Assembly (NCBI RefSeq): GCF_900114895.1
Contig: NZ_FOUO01000020.1
Span: forward strand, 1 to 34,927
Direction: 5' to 3'
DNA length: 34,927 nucleotides
Source: Ectothiorhodospira mobilis
GTDB lineage: Bacteria; Pseudomonadota; Gammaproteobacteria; Ectothiorhodospirales; Ectothiorhodospiraceae
Of the stretch, positions 21,021 through 28,800 are shown in pieces. The position numbers and the translations under genes are program-made. How positions within the stretch are numbered: position 1 is the stretch's first letter; every line of letters begins with the position of its first letter. The notes beneath the pieces are model-generated. The model was given only the letters and a program-made list of their open reading frames with translations, had not been told where the DNA came from and searched no databases.

Positions 21021-21339
21021 GTGTGCGCCGCAGGGAAACGGCGCGCAAGCCTCCAGGGAAGGATCCAGGGCAGCCGCCGGCGGTAAAACCCCGCCAGAAG
21101 AAAATGGGCCGTGCCTGCGGGGGCTTTGCCGAAGACGGTGTGCGCCGCAGGGAAGCGGCGCGCAAGCCTCCAGGGAAGGATCCACGGCGGCCGCCGGCGG
21201 TAAACCCCCGCCAGAAGAAAATGGGCCGTGCCTGCGGGGGCTTTGCCGAAGGCGGTGTGCGCCGCAGGGAAGCGGCGCGCAAGCCTCCAGGGAAGGATCC
21301 ACGGCGGCCGCCGGAGGTAAAGCCCCCGCAGGCACGGCC
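21021..21339. repeat. 117-bp tandem repeat array between leuC and the LysR gene
   Basis: Units begin at 21021, 21138 and 21255, each exactly 117 bp apart and starting GTGTGCGCCGC. The first two are complete and nearly identical, with only a few substitutions. The third is full for about 65 bases and then continues in a diverged form. Each unit contains small palindromes, such as GCGCCGC with GCGGCGC (6-nt spacer) and CCCCCGC with GCGGGGG. All frames are open because 117 is a multiple of three, but no peptide homology is apparent. I read this as non-coding intergenic repeat DNA. Confidence 0.88.
21224..21339. repeat. 21-bp perfect inverted repeat closing the tandem array
   Basis: Positions 21224-21244 are the exact reverse complement of 21319-21339 (arms of 21 nt, core GTGCCTGCGGGGGC). 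The left arm is part of the repeat unit and also occurs at 21107-21127. The right arm sits 20 nt before the LysR ATG. A transcript entering from either side could fold into a large hairpin across the third unit. Confidence 0.85.
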
Positions 21340-21359
21340 TCCTTACCAAGGGAGGAACC

Positions 21360-22340
21360 ATGACCCCGGAAAACCTCAAGGCCTTCATCACCGTGGCCGC
21401 CACCGGCTCCTTCTCCGCCGCGGCCCAACAGCTCCACCTCACCCAGCCGGCGGTGAGCAAGCGGGTGGCCGCCCTGGAGACCGCCCTGGACCGGCGGCTC
21501 TTCGACCGCATCGGACGGCGCGTACACCTCACCGAGGCCGGACGGGTGCTCCTGCCCCGGGCGCGGCAGGTGATGGACGCCATGGACGAGGCCCGGCGCC
21601 TGCTGGACACCCTCTCCGGCCGCGTGGAGGGTCCGCTCCTCCTGGCCACCTCCCACCACATCGGCCTGTGGCGCCTGCCACCGGTGCTGCAGGCCTTCGC
21701 CGCCCGCCACCCCGCCGTGGAACTGGACCTGCGCTTCATGGACTCGGAAGAGGCCTGCCGCGCCGCCGAACAGGGCGCCGTGGACCTGGCCGTGGTCACC
21801 CTGCCCTCCCCGCCCTCGCCGCTGCTGACCGCCCGGCAGGTCTGGGACGACCCCCTGGTGCTGCTCACCGCCCCCGATCACCCCCTGGCCAGCGGCGCCG
21901 TGGATACCGCCCGCCTGGGCCAATACCCGGCCCTGCTCCCCCCCGCCGGCACCTTCACCCGCGGCCTGGTGGACACCGCCTTCGCCCGCCACGGCATCCG
22001 CCCGCCCCGGGTCCTGGAGACCCACTACCTGGAGAGCCTGCGCATGATGATTCGCATCGGTCTGGGCTGGGGCATCCTGCCCCGTTCCATGGCGCAAGGC
22101 CTCCACACCCTGGACTGGCCCGGTCTCGGCCTGCGCCGGGCCCTGGGCTGGGTGGCCCACCGCGACCGTACCCGCTCCAACGCCGCCTCCGCCCTGATCC
22201 ACATGCTGGAGCATGCATCGGGAGATGCGCAGCATGACCTTGGCACGCCCGGGGCCGGGAACGGACCCTGGGGTCCGGCGGATCCCCCATCCCGCGGCGA
22301 TCCGGGACTCAGTCCTGGTAATGGAACCGACAAGCGATGA
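21360..22340 (+). CDS. LysR-family transcriptional regulator, divergent from leuCDB
   Basis: This 326-aa regulator has an N-terminal winged helix-turn-helix (LKAFITVAATGSFSAAAQQL, then TQPAVSKRVAALE). An effector-binding periplasmic-fold domain follows (from about residue 90). The start ATG 21360 is preceded by GGGAGG, 4 nt away. P. aeruginosa also has a LysR gene divergent from leuC, and E. coli leuO is divergent from leuABCD, so control of leucine genes is a fair inference. The effector is unknown. Family members usually end near 300 aa. The last 25 residues look like a run-on tail, and the final 32 nt overlap the 3' end of the convergent toxin gene. Confidence 0.92.
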   Translation: MTPENLKAFITVAATGSFSAAAQQLHLTQPAVSKRVAALETALDRRLFDRIGRRVHLTEAGRVLLPRARQVMDAMDEARRLLDTLSGRVEGPLLLATSHHIGLWRLPPVLQAFAARHPAVELDLRFMDSEEACRAAEQGAVDLAVVTLPSPPSPLLTARQVWDDPLVLLTAPDHPLASGAVDTARLGQYPALLPPAGTFTRGLVDTAFARHGIRPPRVLETHYLESLRMMIRIGLGWGILPRSMAQGLHTLDWPGLGLRRALGWVAHRDRTRSNAASALIHMLEHASGDAQHDLGTPGAGNGPWGPADPPSRGDPGLSPGNGTDKR

Positions 22341-22572
22341 TGATCAGGCGCGACGCATCCGCGCGGTACACGAGACGATGCGTATCGTCGATGCGCCGCG
22401 ACCAATAGCCGGAAAGGTTGCCGCGCAACGGCTGGGGTTTGCCGATCCCCGCGTAGGGCTCCCGCGCGGCCTCCCGGATCAGTGTATTGATGCGCCTGAG
22501 GGTCTTGCGATCCTGGGATTGCCAGTACAGATAGGCATCCCACGCATCCGGCACAAACAGGATACTGCGCAA
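22309..22572 (-). CDS. yoeB: YoeB/Txe-family ribosome-dependent mRNA interferase toxin
   Basis: The 87-aa RelE-superfamily toxin cuts mRNA at the ribosomal A site and is neutralised by the antitoxin encoded just upstream. The family pattern is obvious: WDAYLYWQSQDRKTLRRIN, GIGKPQPLRGNLSGYWSRRI, HRLVY and CRFHYQD. Arg66 and His84 match the catalytic Arg65 and His83 of E. coli YoeB. The catalytic Glu46 of E. coli is replaced by Gln47 here (KPQPL instead of KPEPL). The start appears to be TTG 22572, 2 nt after the antitoxin stop, with GAGGA about 6 nt before it. The 3' end overlaps the convergent LysR gene. Confidence 0.93.
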   Translation of the reverse strand: MRSILFVPDAWDAYLYWQSQDRKTLRRINTLIREAAREPYAGIGKPQPLRGNLSGYWSRRIDDTHRLVYRADASRLIIIACRFHYQD

Positions 22573-22574
22573 GA

Positions 22575-22841
22575 TCAGTCCTCGCCGGGATCCCGCAGCG
22601 TGTGTTCCTGTGCCTGACCTGCACGGTCCTGCTCGACCGCGCGGGCCAACGCCCTGGCATTGGCCGGGGTCGAAAGCAGATACAGGGTTTCCATCAGGCT
22701 GTTGTAGTGGGCCAGGGACATGACCACGGCATCGTCTTCGGCGTCACGGCGGCTGATGACGGTCACATCGACATCCCGCACGACGGAATCGAGCACGGAT
22801 TTCAGGGCATTGCGTGCCCGGGAGTAGGTGATGACGTTCAT
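22575..22841 (-). CDS. yefM: YefM/Phd-family antitoxin
   Basis: The 88-aa antitoxin has an N-terminal Phd/YefM DNA-binding fold (MNVITYSRARNALKSVLDSV, then VTVISRRDAEDDAVVMSLAHY). A C-terminal flexible part should wrap and block the toxin. It is the first gene of a two-gene operon with yoeB, 2 nt apart. The start ATG 22841 is chosen by family alignment; the open frame continues upstream through the MFS transporter gene as a shadow. It probably autorepresses through the palindrome at 22853-22874. Confidence 0.93.
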   Translation of the reverse strand: MNVITYSRARNALKSVLDSVVRDVDVTVISRRDAEDDAVVMSLAHYNSLMETLYLLSTPANARALARAVEQDRAGQAQEHTLRDPGED

Positions 22842-22852
22842 GGCGGCCCGAA

Positions 22853-22874
22853 CTTGTACAATGTATTGAACAAG
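22853..22874 (-). promoter_or_regulatory. Palindromic operator of the yefM-yoeB operon
   Basis: A 22-nt palindrome begins CTTGTACAATG and ends ATTGAACAAG. Ten of its eleven base pairs are symmetric if one internal A/A mismatch and the central pair are set aside. It includes TGTACA (22855-22860), the core hexamer known from the E. coli YefM-YoeB operator. It lies 12 nt upstream of the antitoxin ATG in an AT-rich island, where the promoter must be. Confidence 0.72.
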
Positions 22875-22927
22875 TGTAGCAAAAGGGCGAATGAAATGGG
22901 CACCCGGGCCGATGCGCCCCACTCCCC

Positions 22928-24076
22928 TCAGACCGCGTGCTGCCGTGCCCGGCTGCCCGCCACGGCGGCGATCCAACCGGCCCCGGACAGGACCGCCGCC
23001 AGGACATAGACCGCCGAAGGATGGATCCCGTCCCAGACATAGCCACCGGCCAGGGAACCCAGGGCGCCCCCCACGCCGAAGCTCAGGGAGGTGTACAGGG
23101 CCTGCCCCCGCCCCTGCTGACGGCCCACGAAGAAACCGTGCACCAGGGAGATGGCGGCGGCATGATAGAGCCCGTAACTGGCGGCGTGCATCACCTGCAC
23201 CAGCACCAGCATGGGCAGGACATCCACATACACCGCCAGCAGCCCCCAGCGCAGGGTGGTGATCAACAGCGCCAGGGAAAGCAGCCGCCAGGCCCCGAAG
23301 CGGGGCAGCCAGCGGTGCATCATGAGAAACACCCCCACCTCCGCCAGCACCCCCAGGGCCCAGAGATAGCCGGCCACGGTGCGGCTGTAGTCGTGGTTCT
23401 CCAGGTACAGGGTGAAGAAACCGTAGTACGGCCCGTGGCTGGCCTGCATGAGAAAACAGGCGATCAGCAGCAGGGCCACCGCGGGGATGCGCAGGGTGGT
23501 GGCCAGGGAGAGGGGCTCTGCGTGCACGGGGTGCCCCGCCCCGTCCCGCACCCGCCAGGTGACGAGCCATAGCACCGACAGCAGACCCAGCACGATCCAC
23601 GGCAGGATCTGCACATCAAAGCGCTCGAACACCGCCCCCAGACTGGCCACGGAAAGCACGAAGCCGATGGAGCCCCACAGGCGGATGCGGCTGTAGGCGT
23701 GGGTCTTCTCCCCCAGGTGGTTCATGGTGGTGGCCTCGAACTGAGGCAGTGCCGCGTTCCAGAAGAAGCTGAACAGGGCCATGAAGGCCGCCACCCACCA
23801 GTAGCCGCTGAAGAACAACAGCCCCGAGAAGCACAGCATGGCCAGCCCCGCCGCCACCCGGATCACCCGCGTGCGCTGGCCGCTGCGATCCGCCACCCAC
23901 CCCCAGACATTGGGGGCGATGATCTTGGTGCCCAGGATGATGGCCATGAGCTCGCCGATCTGCCCGGCGGAAAAGCCCTGGGCATCCAGGTACAACCCCC
24001 AGTAGGGCATGAAGGCCCCAATGCTGGCGAAATAGCAGAAATAGAAGCTGGAGAGGGTCCAGTAGGCGGCGGGCAT
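22928..24076 (-). CDS. MFS transporter, HcaT-like
   Basis: This 382-aa major facilitator protein has about twelve hydrophobic segments and resembles the HcaT (3-phenylpropionate permease) subfamily. It starts MPAAYWTLSSFYFCYFASIG, with GLYLDAQGFSAGQIGELMAI and the loop RLWGSIGFVLSVASLG. The substrate is not predictable. The start is placed at ATG 24076 by homology; the upstream open frame is a shadow of the VWA gene. It follows the chlD VWA half by about 53 nt in the same direction and could be read from the B12 operon or alone. A role in B12 uptake is not indicated by the family. Confidence 0.87.
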   Translation of the reverse strand: MPAAYWTLSSFYFCYFASIGAFMPYWGLYLDAQGFSAGQIGELMAIILGTKIIAPNVWGWVADRSGQRTRVIRVAAGLAMLCFSGLLFFSGYWWVAAFMALFSFFWNAALPQFEATTMNHLGEKTHAYSRIRLWGSIGFVLSVASLGAVFERFDVQILPWIVLGLLSVLWLVTWRVRDGAGHPVHAEPLSLATTLRIPAVALLLIACFLMQASHGPYYGFFTLYLENHDYSRTVAGYLWALGVLAEVGVFLMMHRWLPRFGAWRLLSLALLITTLRWGLLAVYVDVLPMLVLVQVMHAASYGLYHAAAISLVHGFFVGRQQGRGQALYTSLSFGVGGALGSLAGGYVWDGIHPSAVYVLAAVLSGAGWIAAVAGSRARQHAV

Positions 24077-24115
24077 GGGTCCGGTCTGAGGGGTAAACCC
24101 TTTATGATCGGCCCA

Positions 24116-24130
24116 AACCCGCGCCGGGTT
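24116..24130 (-). terminator. Weak hairpin at the end of the chlD VWA frame
   Basis: A 6-bp stem, AACCCG (24116-24121) with CGGGTT (24125-24130), has a 3-nt loop and overlaps the stop codon of the VWA frame. On the minus strand TTTGGGCC follows. It is a possible weak terminator between the chelatase operon and the MFS gene, but too short to be sure. Confidence 0.25.
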
Positions 24131-24801
24131 CAATGCGCATCCACCTCGAAGGTGTCGGCCGGGCAGTGGGCGGCGTCCCAGGCCCGGGCGATGCGAAGCC
24201 CCCCGCCGGAGCGGGCCCGGCCCGTCTCGAAATCGACGATGGTGCAAAAATCCGCCTGAACCGGTGCCGGGGGGATGCGGCGGACGCGACCGTCGGTCAG
24301 CAACCACACCCCGATGTGGGCATGGGCCACCCGGCGCCGGAACCGCTTCATGATCCGGTCCGCCAGGTCCAGGCCCTGCCCCATGGGGGTGCCGCCACCT
24401 CCGGAGATGGGGGCGATCCAGTGCTCGTTGGCCAGTCCGGCCCGGGCGGGGGCCTGGATCACCCAGGCCTCCCGGCCGGAGAAGCCCACCACCGCCACCT
24501 GGGCCCGCTGCCGGTAGATCTGCTGCAGCCAGCCCGCCAGCAGCCCCTTGGCCAGGGACAGCCTGCCGCTGCGGAGCATGGAGGCGGAACAGTCCAGCAC
24601 CAGGCAGTAGAGCACATCCCCGCCGCCGTGCCGGTGGCGATGCACCAGATGGGACCGCTTCAGAGGGCCCTGGCCCTTTTGCAGCAGGCTGCGATGCCAG
24701 TGGATGCCCCCGCCGGTACGGGCATCGGGATCCCGTTGCCGCCCCGGCCCCTCCCCCGCTCGGCTGGGCCGCCGCCCCGGCGCCTGCCGGGGCCTCAGGG
24801 C
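24130..24801 (-). CDS. chlD: VWA-domain half of a ChlD-like cobaltochelatase subunit (reached by -1 frameshift)
   Basis: The translation holds a von Willebrand A domain with a complete metal-ion-dependent adhesion site: LDCSASM (DxSxS) about 80 residues in, then GGGGTPMGQGLDLADRI and LLTDGRVRR. In Mg and Co chelatases this domain sits at the C-terminus of the D/CobT subunit and docks the AAA+ ring to the large subunit. The frame has no convincing start of its own. No ATG precedes the conserved SGG-GIxW-type lead-in (TGGGIHWHRSLLQKG), and the only upstream start, a TTG at 24873, lies inside the AAA+ gene. The frame is exactly -1 relative to that gene and joins it at the slippery heptamer 24801-24807. 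The fused product would be 575 aa, the size of a normal ChlD. Confidence 0.85.
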   Translation of the reverse strand, partial: ALRPRQAPGRRPSRAGEGPGRQRDPDARTGGGIHWHRSLLQKGQGPLKRSHLVHRHRHGGGDVLYCLVLDCSASMLRSGRLSLAKGLLAGWLQQIYRQRAQVAVVGFSGREAWVIQAPARAGLANEHWIAPISGGGGTPMGQGLDLADRIMKRFRRRVAHAHIGVWLLTDGRVRRIPPAPVQADFCTIVDFETGRARSGGGLRIARAWDAAHCPADTFEVDAH

Positions 24802-24807
24802 TTTTTT
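24774..24807 (-). promoter_or_regulatory. Programmed -1 ribosomal frameshift signal in chlD
   Basis: On the minus strand the AAA+ frame reads CCA AAA AAG CCC TGA, so A AAA AAG (24807-24801) is a slippery heptamer in the correct phase. Seven nt later comes a perfect 8-bp stem, GCCCCGGC with GCCGGGGC, and a 4-nt loop (24793-24774). A purine-rich GGGGGA lies 9 nt before the heptamer and may act as the stimulatory SD-like element. A -1 slip avoids the TGA at 24797-24795 and continues GCC CTG AGG in the VWA frame. The three parts and spacings match known bacterial -1 signals such as dnaX. Frameshifting has been reported for chlD genes paired with cobN (Antonov, 2020). Confidence 0.85.
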
Positions 24808-25856
24808 GGCGTCAGTTCCCCCACCTGGGCGAGGGTGCGCAGGGGCGCCGCCTCGGGAGGCAGTTCGCCCCAATCCCCCGGACCCTCCCCCGCGTCCCCC
24901 TGGGCATCCTCCGGGGTCCCGGCCCCCTCCCGGGGCGGCGGGGTCTGCCCCGAGCCCTGTTCACCCCCCGCCCCGGCGGGGGCGGGGTCCGTATCCGGCG
25001 ACGGCTTGCGACGATGGGCCAGCACCAGATCCTGAACGGCATCCATGTCCTCCTCCCGGATGCGATCCTGCCCCTCCAGGGCCGCATGGGCCCGGGCCGC
25101 CCGCAGCATCACCAGATCGGCCCGTACCCCCTCCACCCCCGCCTCGTGACACAGGCGGCTGACCCGGGCATGGACCGCATCGGTGAACGGCAGGGTCTCC
25201 AGGGCGGCCCGGGCCTGGAGGATGCGCTGCCGCAGGGCCTGCTGGGCCTCGGCATGATCCGCCACGAACCCCTGCGGGTCGGTCTCGAAGGCCAGGCGGG
25301 CCCGTACGATCGCCTCCCGCGTCTCGGGGGGGATCGTCTCCCCCAGTTGCACGAACAGGCCGAAGCGGTCCAGCAACTGCGGGCGCAGCCCCCCTTCCTC
25401 GGGGTTCATGGTCCCCACCAGGACGAAACGGGCCTCGTGGGCATGGGAGATGCCGTCCCGCTCCACCCGGTTGATGCCGCTCACCGAGACATCCAGCAGC
25501 AGGTCCACCAGGCCGTCGGCCAGCAGGTTGACCTCGTCCACATAGAGCACCCCCTGATGGGCCCGGGCCAGCAGGCCGGGGCGGAAACGGGTGCGGCCGT
25601 GCTGCAGCACGTCCTCGAGATCCAGGGAGCCCAGCAGCTGTTCCTCGCTGCAACCCAGGGGCAGGTTGACGAACGCCCCTTCCGGCAGCAGCTGGGCCAG
25701 GGCCCGGGCACTGGTGGTCTTGGCCGAGCCCCGGGGGCCCTCGATGAGGACGCCGCCGATGAGGGGATCGATGGCCGCCAGCAGCAGTGCCGTCTGCATC
25801 CGGGGCATGCCGCGGATGGCGGTAAAGGGATATTCAGGACGGGGGGATGCGTGCAT
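24795..25856 (-). CDS. chlD: AAA+ ATPase subunit of cobaltochelatase (ChlI/ChlD N-terminal type)
   Basis: The zero-frame product is a 353-aa AAA+ motor of the magnesium chelatase I/D family that would form the ATP-driven ring working with CobN. Walker A is GPRGSAKTT (40-48) and Walker B is GVLYVDEVN (102-110). The sensor/arginine region MNPEEGGLRPQLLDRFGLFV is present, as is the ChlI-type C-terminal helical lid ending near residue 290. A Pro/Glu/Gly-rich linker then runs to the TGA, just as in full ChlD proteins before their VWA domain. The ATG at 25856 is 6 nt after the cobN stop. Termination gives a ChlI-like small subunit; a -1 shift at the end gives the full D-type subunit. No cobS, cobT or separate chlI is present in the window. 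Confidence 0.92.
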   Translation of the reverse strand: MHASPRPEYPFTAIRGMPRMQTALLLAAIDPLIGGVLIEGPRGSAKTTSARALAQLLPEGAFVNLPLGCSEEQLLGSLDLEDVLQHGRTRFRPGLLARAHQGVLYVDEVNLLADGLVDLLLDVSVSGINRVERDGISHAHEARFVLVGTMNPEEGGLRPQLLDRFGLFVQLGETIPPETREAIVRARLAFETDPQGFVADHAEAQQALRQRILQARAALETLPFTDAVHARVSRLCHEAGVEGVRADLVMLRAARAHAALEGQDRIREEDMDAVQDLVLAHRRKPSPDTDPAPAGAGGEQGSGQTPPPREGAGTPEDAQGDAGEGPGDWGELPPEAAPLRTLAQVGELTPKKP

Positions 25857-25862
25857 GCTGCC

Positions 25863-28800
25863 TCACTCTTCCAGGTGTTCCTCGGCATCGATGAGATGGC
25901 TCTGGAGCTGCTGCCGGTAGGGACCCGGATGTGCCCAGAGCCCTCGCTCCATGGCCTCCAGCAGCCGTTCGCACATCTCGTGCAGGGCATCCGGGTTGTG
26001 CCGCAGGAGGAACCCCCGGGCCCGGGGATCGTTGATATAGGCATCGGTCACCCGGGCATACTGATCGTCCCGCACCACCCGGGCGGTGGCGTCATAGGCG
26101 AACAGATAGTCCACGGTGGCCGCCATCTCGGCCGCGCCCTTGTAGCCGTGGCGCATGGCCCCTTCGATCCACTTGGGATTGGTCACCCGGGCACGGACGA
26201 CGCGGCTGATCTCGTGTTCCAGGGTGTGGATGCGGGGTGATGCGGGATGGCTGTGGTCGCCGCAATAGACCCGGGGCTGGCGGCCGCTGAAGTGGCGCAC
26301 CGCCGCCGTCATCCCCCCCTGGAACTGATAGTAGTCGTCGGAATCCAGCAGATCGTGCTCCCGGTTGTCCTGGTTGTGGAGCACCAGATCCAGGCCACCC
26401 AGGCGGCGGGTCAGGCTCTCCTGGGCCGCATCCCCCTCCTGATGCTGCCCGTAGGCATGACCGCCCCATTGCACATAGGCCCGGGCCAGATCCGCGTCCG
26501 ACTGCCAGTTCCCGCTCTCCATCAGGCCCTGGATCCCCGCCCCGTAGGCCTCGGGCCGGGCGCCGAAGATGCGGTATCCGGCCTGCCGGCGGGCGGTCTC
26601 GGCATCCAGGCCCCGGGACGTGAGTTCCTCGGTCTCGCGGCGGATGCGCGCCCGCAGGGGGTTCATGTCCTCCGGCTCGTCCAGCCCGGCCACGGCCTGG
26701 ACGGCGGCGTCAAACAGGCGGATCACCTGGGCAAAGGCATCGCGGAAGAGCCCGGAGATGCGCAGGGTGACATCGATGCGGGGCCGGCCCAGGGCCGACA
26801 GGGGCAGGATCTCGAAATCCGTCACCCGGTGGCTGCCGGCGGCCCAGCGGGGGCGGACGCCGATCAGGGCCATGGCCTGGGCCATGTCGTCCCCGCCGGT
26901 GCGCATGGTGGAGGTGCCCCAGACGGACAGGCCGATGGCCCGGGGATAGTCGCCGTTCTCCTGGATGTATTTCTCCACCGTCAGGCGCGCCGACTTCTGG
27001 CCCAGGGCCCAGCTGGTGGCCGTGGGGATGGCCCGGGCATCCACGGAGAAGAAGTTGCGCCCGGTGGGCAGGACATCGGGACGCCCCCGGGACGGGGCGC
27101 CGCTGGGTCCGGGGGGCACGAACCGCCCCTCCAGGCCCCGGCAGAGCTGTCCCAGTTCCTGGGGGCCGCAGGCCCGCAGGTCGGGAAGCAGCCGGTGCTC
27201 GATGCGCTCCAGGACCCGGCGGGTGTGATGCCATTGCGTCCCATCCTGGGGCAGACCATGGGCCAGCACCCGGCGGGCCAGGGCCTCCAGCCGCTCCCGG
27301 GTGTCCCCTTGATGGCGCCAGGGTTCCTCCAGCACGGAGACCAGGCAGGCGGGTCTCGACCCCTCCCAGGGGGTCTCCCAGTCGGCGTCCAGGGGATCGA
27401 ACCCCTCCCCCAGTCCCAGGTCCCGGGCCAGGGCCCGGATCAGGCTGTCGTCGCCATCGCGCCCGGAGCCCGTGGGGAAGCGGCACAGCGCCAGCAGGGT
27501 GTCCCGCTCCTGGCGCCCTGCGGGGGAATGCCCGAAGACATGCAGCCCGTCGCGGATCTGGCTTTCCTTGAGTTCGCACAGGTAGGCATCGGTGCGGTTG
27601 AGCAGGAGCTGTTCCTCCGCCTCGCTGCGGGGGGCATCCAGGCCCAGGTCCCGGTGCAGGTCCTGGTCCACGATGGTCTCCAGGATCTGCCGGCGCAGGG
27701 CCCCCGCCCGGCGCCGGTCCAGCATCAGGGCCTCGTAGTATTCATCCACCTGGCGCTCCAGGTCGCGCACGGGTCCGTAGTTCTCCGCCCGGGTCAGCGG
27801 CGGCATGAGATGGTCGATGATGACCGCCTGGGAACGGCGTTTGGCCTGGGTGCCCTCCCCCGGGTCGTTGACGATGAAGGGATACAGATGCGGCATGGGA
27901 CCGAAGACCAAATCCGGCCAGCAGGTCTCGCCCAGGGCCACGCTCTTGCCGGGCAGCCATTCCAGGCTGCCGTGCTTGCCCACGTGGACGATGGCGTCGC
28001 AGTCAAAGCGTTGCCGCAGCCACAGGTAGAAGGCCAGGTAGGCATGGGGCGGCACCAGGTCCGGGTCGTGGTAGTTGGCCATCATGTCCAGGTCATAGCC
28101 CCGGGCCGGCTGGATGCCGACGAACACCCGGCCGCAGCGGATCCCTGCGATCATGAAACGCTGCCGCCGCACCATGGGGTCGTCCTCCGGCGCCCCCCAA
28201 CGCTGCAGCACGGCGCGGCGGTTCTCCTCGGGCAAGGTCTCGAAGAAGGCCCGGTACTCCGCCATGGCCAGGCTCTGGTGGGCAGGGCGCGCCGCGCGGC
28301 GGTCCGGGTCATTGGTCACCCCCTGGCGCAGACGGGCCATGAGGGCCTCGCCGTCGGCGGGGATGTCCTCCACGCCGTAGCCCTCTGCCGCCAGGCGGCG
28401 CAGGATGGCGATCACCGAGGCGGGGGTGTCCAGACCCACGCCGTTGCCCAGACGCCCCTCACGGGTGGGGTAGTTGGCCAGCACCAGCCCCAGGCGCTTG
28501 TCGGCGTTGGGGCGGCGGCGCAGCTGGCACCAGCGTCGTGCCAGTTCGCTCACGAAGGCGATGCGCTCCTCCCGGGGCTGATAGCGCACCACATCACTCT
28601 GGGTGTGGGGGCAGCGGTGGTCCCGCCCCTTGAAACTGACGGCCCGGGAGATGATGGCCCCGTCCATCTCCGGCAGGGCCACCTGCATGGCGATGTCCCG
28701 GGGCTGAAGCCCATGGGGGCTCTCCTCCCAGGCGGCCCGGTTGCCCCCGGAGAAGAGCACCTGCAGCACGGGCAGGTCGTCCACCAGGGCCGGTTCCCCG

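Noticed and set aside
21021-21339. Possible CRISPR array
   Set aside because: Units are 117 bp and directly abutting, with no unique spacers and no cas genes.
20985-22235. 416-aa minus-strand frame covering the tandem repeats and the LysR gene
   Set aside because: Most of it is antisense to the LysR gene. The repeated peptide only reflects the 117-bp DNA repeat, and equivalent open frames exist in other phases.
21023-22237. Plus-strand frame with repeated 39-aa units
   Set aside because: All frames of the repeat are open because 117 is divisible by three. The frame then runs out of phase through the LysR gene, so it is not a repeat protein.
24130-24873. Independent VWA gene starting at TTG 24873
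   Set aside because: The start lies inside the AAA+ coding region without a convincing ribosome site, and the first 25 residues are out-of-frame shadow. The in-phase slippery heptamer and hairpin explain the VWA frame better.
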